Notes: a model not told the origin generated them from the letters alone. A stretch of DNA of 64,000 nt from Marixanthomonas spongiae (GCF_003095375.1 NZ_QEHR01000003.1:124001-188000), one strand, 5' to 3'; counted from the first letter of the stretch, positions 16,998 to 25,487 are shown. Numbers and translations are program-made.

Positions 16998-17936
16998 ATG
17001 ACCATTACCCAACTTAAATACGTACTTGCCGTTGCCGAGCACCAAAACTTTACAAAAGCGGCACAGAAAACTTTTGTCACCCAGCCAACCTTGAGCATGC
17101 AGATACAAAAACTGGAAGAAGAGCTGGACATCTTGATTTTTAACCGAAGCAAAAAACCCATAGAACTGACCGAAGTTGGGAAAAAAATCGTCACCCAAGC
17201 CCGCAACATCGTAAACGAATCTGAACGGATGCAGGATGTGGTGGATCAAGAAAAAGGATTTGTTGGCGGCGAGTTTAAACTGGGCATTATCCCCACCATC
17301 ACTCCTACTTTGCTTCCTATGTTCTTAAAAGCCTTTACCAATAGGTATCCCAAAGTACAGCTTAAAATTGAAGAATTGACCACCCCCGAAATCATTACCC
17401 AACTGCAGGACGGACATTTGGACGCAGCTATTGCGGCCACGCCCCTACGCCAAGAGCAGATAAAAGAACGTGCCTTGTATTTTGAGCCTTTTGTAGGGTA
17501 CATTCCTTCCAATCACCGGCTCTCCGGTAAGAACAAAATTGACAGTGCCGATCTGGAATTGGATGATATTTTGTTATTGGAAGACGGCCATTGTTTCCGG
17601 GATGGGGTCATCAACCTCTGCAAATCGTCAAAATTGAGCGGTGGCGATCAGTTTCAGCTGGAAAGCGGCAGTTTTGAAACATTAATCAAACTATCCAACG
17701 AAGGTTTGGGAATGACGTTGCTACCCTATTTGCATACGTTGGATGTTTCAGAAAAAGAACAGGAAAACCTCCGTTACTTCAATGAACCTTCACCTGCCCG
17801 GGAAGTGAGCTTGATTTACAGTAAAAGTGAGTTAAAGCTTCAGATAATTGAAGCACTCTACGATGTTATTTCTGGGGTAGTGCGTGGGGCGATTGCCTTT
17901 CAGGATGTTAAAATAATCGACCCGCTTAAAAAATAA
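16998..17936 (+). CDS. oxyR: OxyR-type hydrogen-peroxide sensor, LysR family
   Basis: A 312-residue LysR regulator with an N-terminal winged helix (MTITQLKYVLAVAEHQNFTKAA ends the first part; TQPTLSMQIQKLE is the recognition helix) and a LysR substrate domain. Cys199 and Cys208 (GHCFRDGVINLC) fall exactly at the positions of the redox cysteines of E. coli OxyR, which form a disulfide on peroxide oxidation. This identifies it as OxyR rather than a generic LysR. Likely targets in this window are the peroxiredoxin/thioredoxin/Tpx block at 43.9-45.7 kb, though no binding sites were found. It has its own promoter-like motif and is monocistronic. Confidence 0.92.
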   Translation: MTITQLKYVLAVAEHQNFTKAAQKTFVTQPTLSMQIQKLEEELDILIFNRSKKPIELTEVGKKIVTQARNIVNESERMQDVVDQEKGFVGGEFKLGIIPTITPTLLPMFLKAFTNRYPKVQLKIEELTTPEIITQLQDGHLDAAIAATPLRQEQIKERALYFEPFVGYIPSNHRLSGKNKIDSADLELDDILLLEDGHCFRDGVINLCKSSKLSGGDQFQLESGSFETLIKLSNEGLGMTLLPYLHTLDVSEKEQENLRYFNEPSPAREVSLIYSKSELKLQIIEALYDVISGVVRGAIAFQDVKIIDPLKK

Positions 17937-17942
17937 AAAAAA

Positions 17943-17966
17943 CGCCCGGCGGTTACCGGGCATTTC
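17943..17966 (-). terminator. Terminator between oxyR and the small minus-strand gene
   Basis: GCCCGG/CCGGGC stem with a 6-nt loop. On the minus strand it is followed by a run of eight T residues, 3 bp past the stop of the 65-residue gene; on the plus strand the T run is shorter, so it may also serve oxyR. Confidence 0.8.
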
Positions 17967-17968
17967 AC

Positions 17969-18166
17969 TTATTTGTTTAATAGAATTAGACATTGATTTA
18001 ATTCGGGGTTCTGTTTGATAAGAGTATCTACCCAGGCTTTCAGTTCCTCAATTTCGTAAGGAAGCAGCCTATCCATCGCCTTTTTCAACTCTTTACAGAA
18101 CAAATTTACATCAAAACTCACTTTTGCAAGCACCGCTTTGGTGTAGTCAAACATTGCTCTAGCCAT
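17969..18166 (-). CDS. Small conserved-looking protein, 65 residues
   Basis: A 65-residue, mostly helical, soluble protein (MARAMFDYTKAVLAKVSFD at the N-terminus, then FCKELKKAMDRLLPYEIEELKAW). I recall similar short proteins in other Flavobacteria but know no name or function. Support for a real gene: good codon use, a start with upstream AT-rich DNA, and a strong terminator immediately after its stop. It has two cysteines (FCKEL and NQCLIL). It is followed upstream by about 125 bp of AT-rich non-coding DNA before the AIM24 gene. Confidence 0.7.
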   Translation of the reverse strand: MARAMFDYTKAVLAKVSFDVNLFCKELKKAMDRLLPYEIEELKAWVDTLIKQNPELNQCLILLNK

Positions 18167-18292
18167 AGTTAAATTAAATTTAAAATAGGTTAAGTAGAAG
18201 TATGTCTTATAGAAATAGGGGTTAATTGATTAGTTGTATAAATATAACAAAAGTTTTTCAATTTTATTCCTTTTGTTGATAACTAAACCATG

Positions 18293-19093
18293 TTAAAACC
18301 GGTTGTCGCCGTCCAACAGGTTCCCTAAACCACCAAGTACGCTGCCTTCGCCTTTGTCTTTTCCGCCACCTTTGGGCGCGGCCGCCCAAACCCTACTTGC
18401 CAAGCGGCTAAAGGGCAAGGATTGTACGTAAACAGTACCTGGGCCGGTCAAGGTTGCAAAAAACAAACCCTCGCCACCAAAGACCGTGTTTTTTATACCG
18501 CCTACAAATTCGATATCGTAATCCACGGTTTGGTCAAACCCAATGATACACCCTGTGTCCACTTTCAGTTTTTCGCCTGCAGCCAGTTCTTTTACTGCTG
18601 TGGTGCCTCCTGCGTGGACAAAAGCTTTACCAAAGCCTTCCAGTTTTTGCATGATGAACCCTTCGCCACCAAAGAAGCCGCGTCCCAGTTTGCGGGAAAA
18701 CTCGATCCCGATGGAAACCCCTTTTGCAGCACAGAGAAAGGCATCTTTTTGGCAAATAAACTTCCCGTTGAATTTTTCAAGGTCGATGGCAATGATCTTT
18801 CCGGGATAAGGCGATGCAAAGCTCACCCGTTTTTTTCCGGGTACGGTATTGTAAAAAGCCGTCATAAACAAACTTTCGCCGGTCAATAGCCGTTTTCCGG
18901 CACCGAAAACCTTGTTTAAAAAACCCTTGTCTTTATGGGAGCCATCGCCAAAAATGGTGTCCATTTTAATGCCGTTGTCCATCATCATAAAACTTCCGGC
19001 TTCGGCGACAACGCCTTCGTTGGGGTCCAGTTCAATTTCCACGTATTGCATTTCTTCGCCGTAAATGGTGTAATCTATTTCGTCTGCTTTCAT
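18293..19093 (-). CDS. AIM24 / TIGR00266 family protein
   Basis: A 266-residue protein that matches the AIM24 family (TIGR00266): [23 protein letters not shown] is typical at the N-terminus, followed by repeated double-stranded beta-helix-like turns ([22 protein letters not shown] near the C-terminus). The family is named for a yeast mitochondrial protein; in bacteria the function is unknown. The end is Gly/Lys-rich ([13 protein letters not shown]). It is the last minus-strand gene after the 2TM/histidine-kinase operon, separated by about 65 bp, so co-transcription with that operon is possible but not shown. Confidence 0.85.
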   Translation of the reverse strand: MKADEIDYTIYGEEMQYVEIELDPNEGVVAEAGSFMMMDNGIKMDTIFGDGSHKDKGFLNKVFGAGKRLLTGESLFMTAFYNTVPGKKRVSFASPYPGKIIAIDLEKFNGKFICQKDAFLCAAKGVSIGIEFSRKLGRGFFGGEGFIMQKLEGFGKAFVHAGGTTAVKELAAGEKLKVDTGCIIGFDQTVDYDIEFVGGIKNTVFGGEGLFFATLTGPGTVYVQSLPFSRLASRVWAAAPKGGGKDKGEGSVLGGLGNLLDGDNRF

Positions 19094-19159
19094 TTTTTAT
19101 GTTTTCTATTAGTTGCTAGCAATTGGTTTGTGTTACAGATAATTTTTATTTGTACTATT

Positions 19160-19492
19160 TCAAAAGGACGAAGAATTATTACGAAACTCGTTCTCCTCTT
19201 CTTCCATAAATTGTTTTATTTTACGTTCTTCCCAGTTTTTAAAAGGATTTATGGGAGATCTAAAAACATAGAACCAATGTATAAAAACTGCAAGCCCCCA
19301 GAAAACAGGGGTGGTAAAATAAGACCAATCTGGAAAATGGATAGGCATAAAGCTGTCCTGAAACACTCCCGTTGCCGCTACCAGCATCAAGCCGTTAATT
19401 ACGAGGTAAATGGACAAATGTGTATAAAACCCCTTTATTTCTTCCACTTTTTTTCGTGCCCGTTCGTATTTTCTTTTTTCTTTTGAGTCCAT
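19160..19492 (-). CDS. 2TM-domain membrane protein, copy 3
   Basis: A 110-residue protein of the 2TM family: a basic N-terminal helix (RKKVEEIKGFYTHLSIYLV), two membrane helices (about residues 30-48 and 62-80) and the C-terminal signature NWEERKIKQFMEEEE. This same signature ends the two neighbouring small proteins and the histidine kinase, so one domain is present four times in 2.5 kb. It starts 4 bp after the stop of copy 2, and is the last 2TM gene of the operon. The domain has no known activity; with the kinase it probably forms a membrane signalling unit. Confidence 0.85.
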   Translation of the reverse strand: MDSKEKRKYERARKKVEEIKGFYTHLSIYLVINGLMLVAATGVFQDSFMPIHFPDWSYFTTPVFWGLAVFIHWFYVFRSPINPFKNWEERKIKQFMEEEENEFRNNSSSF

Positions 19493-19496
19493 ACCC

Positions 19497-19877
19497 CTAT
19501 TTATTTAAACTGTTCTTGAAATGTTCTTCATCCTCCATAAATTGTTTGATTTTTCGTTCTTCCCAGTTTTTAAACACTGAAAAACCAATCTTTTTAAACA
19601 GGTTTCCCTTAAAGACTTTCAATCCGTGGAAAATAACAATGATGGTCCACACCCCGGTAAAAAAGAGGAAATTGGCATCGATCCAATTTTTGAACCCTTG
19701 ATTTTCAATATTTTCATAATAGCTTCTTAGAATAAAAAGCCATACAAAAATGGATGCGCCATTGATTAACAGATACACAAAAAGATGATTGTAAAACACT
19801 TTAATTTTTTCTACTTTTTTTTGAGCCCGTTGGTATGCGCTTTCTGTATAATTTTTCATAATCAAATTCATTTCCAA
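19497..19877 (-). CDS. 2TM-domain membrane protein, copy 2
   Basis: A 126-residue 2TM protein: basic amphipathic helix (AYQRAQKKVEKIKVFYNHL), two membrane helices joined by a polar loop (NIENQGFKNWIDANF), and the conserved end NWEERKIKQFMEDEE. The start at 19877 overlaps copy 1 by 10 nt; an internal ATG at 19859 (MKNYTESAYQRAQ) would remove the overlap and may be the true start. It lies between two other 2TM genes in the histidine-kinase operon. Divergence between copies is highest in the loop, suggesting specialised rather than redundant copies. Confidence 0.83.
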   Translation of the reverse strand: MEMNLIMKNYTESAYQRAQKKVEKIKVFYNHLFVYLLINGASIFVWLFILRSYYENIENQGFKNWIDANFLFFTGVWTIIVIFHGLKVFKGNLFKKIGFSVFKNWEERKIKQFMEDEEHFKNSLNK

Positions 19878-20188
19878 AGGTCGTTGCTGTTTTTTTTATC
19901 TTCTTCCATAAACTGTTTTACTTTACGTTCTTCCCAGTCTTTACCCAAGAAGGAGTTCCACTTAAAAGCTTTGGCAGCTTGAAATACAATACCAATGCCC
20001 CATCCCAGTGCAGCCCATAAAAACCACGGATAACGCAACTCATTGGTGTAATAGTTCAACCCGGCAAGAAAAAGTATGAAGACGATATAAAAAAACAAAC
20101 TGGTATAGAATTTCTTAATATTCTCCATACGTTCCTTTGCCCTTAAATATTTGTTGTCCCGTTCGGTATCTCTATCGTTAGTGTTCAT
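19868..20188 (-). CDS. 2TM-domain membrane protein, copy 1
   Basis: A 106-residue 2TM protein with basic helix YLRAKERMENIKKFYTSL, two membrane helices containing the family's WAALGWGIGIVFQAAKAF block, and the ending DWEERKVKQFMEEDKK. It resembles the C-terminal domain of the histidine kinase immediately upstream most closely (GWGMGVLAHAAETF and FFGKDWEKKKIKELMEEE there), which suggests that one was copied from the other. It is about 100 bp after the kinase stop. Probable membrane signalling accessory; function inferred only from the operon. Confidence 0.84.
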   Translation of the reverse strand: MNTNDRDTERDNKYLRAKERMENIKKFYTSLFFYIVFILFLAGLNYYTNELRYPWFLWAALGWGIGIVFQAAKAFKWNSFLGKDWEERKVKQFMEEDKKNSNDLWK

Positions 20189-20291
20189 AATGCTATGCTG
20201 TTTTTATTTTGCTGTAAAGATATTTCACTAAGCTATCTATTTAAAAAAAATGGTACTGGACTGTCATTTATGCTTACCGAAATGTTATGCA

Positions 20292-21623
20292 TTAATCCTC
20301 TTCTTCCATCAATTCCTTTATTTTCTTTTTTTCCCAGTCTTTCCCAAAAAAGGGATTGTAATTGAACGTCTCGGCTGCGTGGGCTAAAACGCCCATCCCC
20401 CAACCGGCTATGGGGAAAATGGCCCAAGGGAAATTAGTGCCCGATTTAAAGTTCAACCAAATGAAAATAGGGATAAAAACAAGGTACATAGTTAGGTTTC
20501 CGTAGAAACCCTTAAGTTTTTGAACCCGCTCTTTAGCCCGAGCGTATTTTTTTTCTGAAATATAGGTTTCTTGAGAACTGACAGTAATTGTCTGCTGTGT
20601 TAACAGCGGAATGGAGATGCTAAACCGTTTGGAGTCCTGTTGAATTTCCACCGGTCTATTGGTCAATAATCGATAGCGTTGCCGTATGTTTTTAAGCCCT
20701 ACGCCACTGCTCTCTTTCACTACTTGTTTGGGCTGGTAATTATTGGTTATCCGCAGGTTGCCGTTATCTTCAGTAATGGCAATGTGCAGTTTTTTCAAAG
20801 GGGTTACTTGGTTGTGCTTCACCGCATTTTCAAGCAATAATTGCAACGATAATGGTACGACCTTCGCTTCTGGGTTGCTTAACGTTTCCGGCACGCTGAA
20901 AATAATGCTTTCTTCAAATCGCATTTTCAACAATGACATATAAAGCTGGGCAAATTTCAGTTCTTCCTCAATGGTTACCAATTGTTTGTTTTTCTGCTCT
21001 AAAACATATCGATAAACCTTTGAAAGCGAGGTGGTGAACCGTGTGGCAGCTTCTGGGTTTTCTTCTATTAAGCTGGTCAAGACATTCAGGCTATTGAACA
21101 GAAAATGAGGGTCCAACTGGTTTTTCAAGGCATCAAACTGTGCCGATGCCGCCCCGGCGATTATTTTCTGCTCTTTTACTTTTTTCTCTTGGGTGTGTTT
21201 GTAATAAAAGAAACCATAGAAAATGGCCAAAACCACCAAGGAAATAATGAACGATATTTTATAAAACTGAAAATTCTGTGCCGCCAAAAATACTGCTACG
21301 GTTTCCCCGCTTATCACCACGCTGATGATAAAATGAATTACAAAAAGCGTTGCCATAGTGACCAGGATATTCGTTAACACGGCTCGCCAAAGCATACTTC
21401 GGGAATATAAAGTGCCTTTATATTTGTCAAGAAAATAAATGATCACATACGCATTGACCAGGTACAAAGTAACCGAGTAGAACTGGTTGTAAAGAAACCA
21501 CACCAACAGTTCTTTCCCAGAATCTACAGTGTTGCCCGTAGCATATTGTATAAGCCCCAACACGATAAATATGAGGAAGCCTACAAAAAATGCCTTGCCC
21601 AGTTCTTTGAAAAATCGGATCAT
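20292..21623 (-). CDS. LytS-type sensor histidine kinase fused to a C-terminal 2TM domain
   Basis: A 443-residue protein. Four membrane helices lie in residues 10-140, then a LytS/YehU-type His_kinase domain with the phospho-acceptor His173 (QLDPHFLFNSLN), an N box LLENAVKHN and a short G box SGVGLKNIRQRY. From residue 358 on, the chain continues as a complete 2TM domain (YARAKERVQKLKGFYGNL ... KDWEKKKIKELMEEED). Kinases of this class normally pair with a LytTR response regulator encoded next door; none is present within the window. The start codon overlaps the TPR gene's stop by 1 nt. The fusion and missing partner are the odd points. Confidence 0.9.
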   Translation of the reverse strand: MIRFFKELGKAFFVGFLIFIVLGLIQYATGNTVDSGKELLVWFLYNQFYSVTLYLVNAYVIIYFLDKYKGTLYSRSMLWRAVLTNILVTMATLFVIHFIISVVISGETVAVFLAAQNFQFYKISFIISLVVLAIFYGFFYYKHTQEKKVKEQKIIAGAASAQFDALKNQLDPHFLFNSLNVLTSLIEENPEAATRFTTSLSKVYRYVLEQKNKQLVTIEEELKFAQLYMSLLKMRFEESIIFSVPETLSNPEAKVVPLSLQLLLENAVKHNQVTPLKKLHIAITEDNGNLRITNNYQPKQVVKESSGVGLKNIRQRYRLLTNRPVEIQQDSKRFSISIPLLTQQTITVSSQETYISEKKYARAKERVQKLKGFYGNLTMYLVFIPIFIWLNFKSGTNFPWAIFPIAGWGMGVLAHAAETFNYNPFFGKDWEKKKIKELMEEED

Positions 21624-22249
21624 TATTGGTTACAGTTTTCTTTAATTAATTTTTCGGCACGTTCTTTACCATAACTTGGGTAAAATTTGCCTTCCGGTTT
21701 AAAGGTAGCAAAAAGTTCTATGGCACGTTTAATATCTTTACAATATGGATCTAAGGGTTGGTTAAAATAAGCAGCACCGCCAATATCCCACTCTGCTTTA
21801 CTTAAGATAACACGAGGATTGTTTGGTGCCAATTGCAACGCTTCTTGATACAACTTTTGCACTTTTGCCGAATATTTCATTCCGTATTGTTGGCCATCGA
21901 AAACAATCCAAACGGTGTACCATTGGGCCTCTAAGATTAGGATTTCAGGGTTTTCTTTTGAATTTGTCTTGGCCCAATTGATATATTCTTGGGCTTTTTT
22001 TAATTGAGCCGTTAACTTTGCTTTGTCTTTCTCGCCAAAACTTTTGATCACGTTTATCTGCGCCACATAATAGGGCGGCAACCACTTGTCGGGTTCGGCT
22101 TGGGCGATACGCTCAAAGAGATTGGCGGCTTCCCAAGGTTTGTTGGCTTGCCAAAGCTCGAAGGCTTTTTGCATACCAGTTTCGTATTTTGTTTGACTGA
22201 AACCGAGTGCCGAAATAAACAACACGGAAATCATGAGTAATTTTTTCAT
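21623..22249 (-). CDS. Secreted TPR-like protein of the histidine-kinase operon
   Basis: A 208-residue protein with a signal peptide (MKKLLMISVLFISALGFSQ) and helical repeats that look like degenerate TPRs (AFELWQANKPWEAANLFERIAQAEPDKW, AWYTVWIVFDGQ, YQEALQLAPNNPRVILSKAEW, IKRAIELFATFKPEGKF). It would be periplasmic. Its stop overlaps the histidine-kinase start (TAATG), so both are translated together, and it may act as a periplasmic input or scaffold for the kinase; that role is inference from position only. Confidence 0.8.
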   Translation of the reverse strand: MKKLLMISVLFISALGFSQTKYETGMQKAFELWQANKPWEAANLFERIAQAEPDKWLPPYYVAQINVIKSFGEKDKAKLTAQLKKAQEYINWAKTNSKENPEILILEAQWYTVWIVFDGQQYGMKYSAKVQKLYQEALQLAPNNPRVILSKAEWDIGGAAYFNQPLDPYCKDIKRAIELFATFKPEGKFYPSYGKERAEKLIKENCNQ

Positions 22250-22259
22250 CTTTATCTTT

Positions 22260-22367
22260 TTAATTAATTAGTAACAATATTCCACCTATTATTAAAAGCA
22301 GACTCACTGCCAATAGTGTTTTTAAGGTTTTTAGCTTTTTGTGTTTTGATAGTAAAATGCCTAACAT
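22260..22367 (-). CDS. Possible 35-residue single-pass membrane micropeptide
   Basis: An ATG at 22365-22367 opens a 35-codon frame ending TAA at 22260. The product has a lysine-rich N-terminal half (SKHKKLKTLKT) and a clean hydrophobic helix (LLAVSLLLIIGGILLL), giving a positive-inside single-span peptide. It fits neatly between DUF2141 copy B (18 bp away) and the TPR gene (10 bp away) in the same operon and strand, which supports a real gene. No strong ribosome-binding site is visible and I recognise no family. A chance hydrophobic frame cannot be excluded. Confidence 0.45.
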   Translation of the reverse strand: MLGILLSKHKKLKTLKTLLAVSLLLIIGGILLLIN

Positions 22368-22385
22368 AATTTCTTGGTTTTAAAA

Positions 22386-22799
22386 TTATAATTTGATATT
22401 AAAAATTTTTGTTTCCCCGTTTTTCACTTCAAATTTGGCATCTTTCCATTTTGGCGGACCGAAATTGGCAGGGGCATTTTTCGAGGTGCCGTAATCTTCG
22501 GTCGGCATCATGCCCATAAACATATTGAGCTTTTCATTATCGTCTTCATCATGAAAGCAGGATACGGCATACACGCCATCGGGTACATTGGTAAAGGTTA
22601 CGGTAGCTGTATTGTTTTCGATTGTAGCTTTACGAGACATAAACGCTTTGTCTAAAAAGTGCTCTTGGGTATCATACAGACCTACGAGTACATGCCCTTT
22701 GTCATTGTCAAAATCGAGCATCTTAACTTTTATTGTGTTTTGGGCTTGCAATACGAATGAAGATAAAACGAGCACTACGGTTGTGATTATGGTTTGCAT
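22386..22799 (-). CDS. DUF2141 domain secreted protein, copy B
   Basis: A 137-residue paralog of the gene at 16428-16856: signal peptide ending FVLQAQ, then HVLVGLYDTQ, ATVTFTNVPDGVYAVSCFHDEDDN, MGMMPTEDYG and FGPPKWKDAKFEV. The acidic FHDEDDNEKL loop may bind a metal ion. It appears to be the first gene of the minus-strand operon with the micropeptide, TPR protein, histidine kinase and 2TM proteins. Function is unknown for the family. Confidence 0.85.
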   Translation of the reverse strand: MQTIITTVVLVLSSFVLQAQNTIKVKMLDFDNDKGHVLVGLYDTQEHFLDKAFMSRKATIENNTATVTFTNVPDGVYAVSCFHDEDDNEKLNMFMGMMPTEDYGTSKNAPANFGPPKWKDAKFEVKNGETKIFNIKL

Positions 22800-22899
22800 A
22801 CTATTTTGGTTTTAAATTATAATTCAAATATCCTTTAAGATAAAGGGTTTATAAAATTTGATGTACTGAACTGTAAGTTTTTTGGATTGAAACGTAGAA

Positions 22900-22962
22900 A
22901 CGAGGCACGAAGTACGATTTGTGATTTACGATTTACGAGGTACGAAGTACGATTTGTGATTT
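22900..22962. repeat. Degenerate heptanucleotide tandem array (9 units)
   Basis: Nine consecutive 7-bp units with no spacing slips, such as acgaagt, acgattt and gtgattt; positions 1, 3, 4 and 7 of the unit vary least. The second half largely repeats the first. It lies in the 330-bp gap between DUF2141 copy B and the TonB receptor gene, directly beside the hairpin modules at 22966-23101. Resembles the short tandemly repeated repetitive sequences described in cyanobacteria, though that is an analogy. Confidence 0.75.
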
Positions 22963-22965
22963 GTT

Positions 22966-23101
22966 TTCGATACAAATTCGTGATCCCTCTCGGGCTCACA
23001 AATTCACTCAAACACCCTTAAAAACACTTTCGTTTTATCTGTAACCTGGTCGTCGAGTGATTTTGTTTGACCTGTAAGGGCAAACAAAATTGTATCGAGA
23101 C
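22966..23101. repeat. Two CGAGTGA/GTATCGAGA hairpin modules
   Basis: Module 23053-23101 starts TCGAGTG, has a perfect 10-bp stem (ATTTTGTTTG / CAAACAAAAT, 11-nt loop) and ends GTATCGAGAC. A second, reversed and less regular copy at 22966-23009 begins TTCGATAC and ends TTCACTC, with a GTGA/TCAC stem. The same constant ends with other stems recur at 57.5 and 59.4 kb. Together with the heptamer array this fills the 22800-23129 gap, which shows no gene. Confidence 0.7.
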
Positions 23102-23129
23102 GCAACATCCCTCATCTGTCACCCAGCTT

Positions 23130-25298
23130 CTACAAATTATCCAACTGATTATCCTCCCCGTCATCACTAATGGTCCAGAAAAAGCCTACAAAGAAAAATT
23201 GATCTGCTGCCGGACGTAATGTTCTTCTTGCAAAATCGCCGTTCGCAGTGGGGGTATTGGCATATTGATAGCCATTCACGTTTTTAAAACCCAACACATT
23301 GTTTACCGAAAAATACAGTATTTTTTGTTGCGACAGCAAATAGGCCCAATTTAAACTTATGCTGTTGTACGCTTTGGTCTTGTTTTGAAGAAATCCGGGC
23401 ACGTTTGCATTGGTATACGTTCGGCCACTGCCATACTGATAGCTAAACCCAACTTGGCTTTTCCAGTCCTCCAACCAGTATTTCCCCACTACCGAAAGAT
23501 TGTGTGAGTTTGCAAAATTGGGCGTGGCAGCGGTAGGGTAGTTTTTGTATTTCCGTTCGGTATCCAAGTATGAATAGCTTACCCAATAATCCATGTTCTT
23601 TAAACTTTCATTATCTCTCAAGAAAAGATCGAATCCCTGCGCAAAACCGTTGCCATTCGTATTAAAATCAGTGTCAAACGAGGGAAGTTCTGAAGCATAG
23701 GTAACTAAATTGTCATATTCTTTTCGGTACAGCTCTGCCCTGAAAATACGATTGTTGGCACTGTATTGGTAATTTAAGATGTAGTGTTGCGCTTTCTGGG
23801 CTTCCAAATCCTCCTGAAATTTTAAATACTCATTAAGTGGCTGCTGATAAAAATCGCCATACGCTAAAGAAAGTTGGCTATTTTTACTCACTTTATAAGC
23901 TAAGGAAATCCTTGGGGAAACGATAAACGCATCAAATAGCTGGCTATATTCGCCCCGCAACCCCAGTTTTATGGCAAATTTTTTAGAGAAAATAACATCG
24001 GCTTCGGTGAAAGCTGCGGAAATATTATTGTTAAAACCATATTCAACATTAAGAGTTTCATTTTTGAAGTCTTCGTTAAAATCGGTTAAAAACTGCTCTA
24101 CGCCATAGCTCATTTTAAATCGGTTGCTGAAATTTTTCCGCAGTTTTAATTTTAAATGAGCTGACTTTTCAGTGTCTTCAATAGCATCTTCTATGACATT
24201 GATTTCAGTTTTTGAAAGCGTAAAGCTCCCTCCGGCCTCCAACCGCCATTTGTTGTCCAACCTACCGGAATAACTGGTATTGGTGTAAAAGTTTTGATTG
24301 TTCAGTTTAAAATTAACCCCTTTTGGTACATTTATATCTTCTTGCGTTAGCTGAAAGTTGGTCGCATCAAACGCTCCATAAATTTTTAAGAGCCCGTCTT
24401 CAAATTTATGACGGTACACCGATTCGCCCGCTATGGTTTCAAAAGGTTTCTGCCAATCATTTCGGTCCGGGAACAGTTCATTATAAGGTGCCAAGTTGAT
24501 ATAGTTTGCATTAACGCTCAACGAGTTATTACCCCAAATTTGGGTGTTTCCAACTCCTCCACCTAAGCTCATTACTGAAATTTCAGTTTTTTCTTGATCG
24601 GGAAAATCTATGGTATTCAACAGCAAAACAGAAGATAGTGCCTGTCCGTATTCAGCCGAATACCCACCGGTGGAAAAGGTAATGCCATCAAACAAAAATG
24701 GACTGTACCGGCCACGCGTAGGGATGTTATTGGTGCTGGGCGTGTAAGGTTCGAATACACGGATACCGTCGATAAAAATTTGGGTTTCGCCCGCATCACC
24801 CCCACGCACGAACAATCTTCCGTCTTCAGAAACAGTTGTGGTTCCCGGTAACGTTTGTAATGCTCCTACAAAATCTCCCAAGGCACTTGCGGTTGTAACC
24901 ACATCCAACGGTTTTAAAACTGAAACCTTGCTGTTATCGCCTGCTTCAAAAGTCCCTGCCGAAATAATCACGGTGTCCAACGCGCTCACATCTTCCCGAA
25001 GCCTTACGATCAGTTGTTGCATGTCGCCTACGTTTTTGGTCATGCTGAATGGTTCAAAAGATACAAATGAAACCACCAAGGTTTGTTCGCCGGTTTCGGA
25101 AGTGGTGAACGTAAAGCGTCCATTATCATCGGTAGTGGTTCCATCATAGGTGCCTTCCAAATAAACATTGGCACCGGAGATGGGCGTTCCGTTTTTTTGG
25201 GTGACCACACCCGATATTTCGGTCTGGCAGATTGCCGAAACGGAAAGGAAGAAAAATAGAAACGCGAATTTTAAATTCATAGTATGTTGAAGTTTCAT
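23130..25298 (-). CDS. TonB-dependent outer-membrane receptor with carboxypeptidase-regulatory-like domain
   Basis: A 722-residue receptor: signal peptide, then a CarboxypepD_reg-like domain (about residues 28-108: ISGVVTQKNGTPISGANVYL), a plug domain (about 125-215, with GTTTVSEDGRLFVRGGDAGETQIFIDGI) and a 22-strand type barrel. It imports an unknown ligand with energy from TonB. The plug lacks a SusC-like context: no SusD gene follows, so a siderophore, cofactor or peptide is as likely as a glycan. An internal ATG at 25280 (MNLKFAFLF) is an equally good start. It is isolated between a repeat-rich gap and the divergent DUF1801 gene. Confidence 0.9.
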   Translation of the reverse strand: MKLQHTMNLKFAFLFFFLSVSAICQTEISGVVTQKNGTPISGANVYLEGTYDGTTTDDNGRFTFTTSETGEQTLVVSFVSFEPFSMTKNVGDMQQLIVRLREDVSALDTVIISAGTFEAGDNSKVSVLKPLDVVTTASALGDFVGALQTLPGTTTVSEDGRLFVRGGDAGETQIFIDGIRVFEPYTPSTNNIPTRGRYSPFLFDGITFSTGGYSAEYGQALSSVLLLNTIDFPDQEKTEISVMSLGGGVGNTQIWGNNSLSVNANYINLAPYNELFPDRNDWQKPFETIAGESVYRHKFEDGLLKIYGAFDATNFQLTQEDINVPKGVNFKLNNQNFYTNTSYSGRLDNKWRLEAGGSFTLSKTEINVIEDAIEDTEKSAHLKLKLRKNFSNRFKMSYGVEQFLTDFNEDFKNETLNVEYGFNNNISAAFTEADVIFSKKFAIKLGLRGEYSQLFDAFIVSPRISLAYKVSKNSQLSLAYGDFYQQPLNEYLKFQEDLEAQKAQHYILNYQYSANNRIFRAELYRKEYDNLVTYASELPSFDTDFNTNGNGFAQGFDLFLRDNESLKNMDYWVSYSYLDTERKYKNYPTAATPNFANSHNLSVVGKYWLEDWKSQVGFSYQYGSGRTYTNANVPGFLQNKTKAYNSISLNWAYLLSQQKILYFSVNNVLGFKNVNGYQYANTPTANGDFARRTLRPAADQFFFVGFFWTISDDGEDNQLDNL

Positions 25299-25487
25299 AG
25301 GTAGCTGGTTTAATAATACGCTTCAAAAATGGGATGATTTTACGCTATTTCAGAAAAAAAGAAACCCAACTGTATAATCTGTATGCTGAATTGTATGATG
25401 TTCAATTTTAATGTTTCTTTAGAAAAATAGCTACGGAAAAATAGTATCTTCGATTTCAGAAAAACAACCAATAACCTTTTAAACGCT

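Noticed and set aside
23130-25298. TonB receptor as SusC of a polysaccharide utilisation locus
   Set aside because: No SusD gene, glycoside hydrolase or sensor is adjacent and the length (722) is short for SusC.
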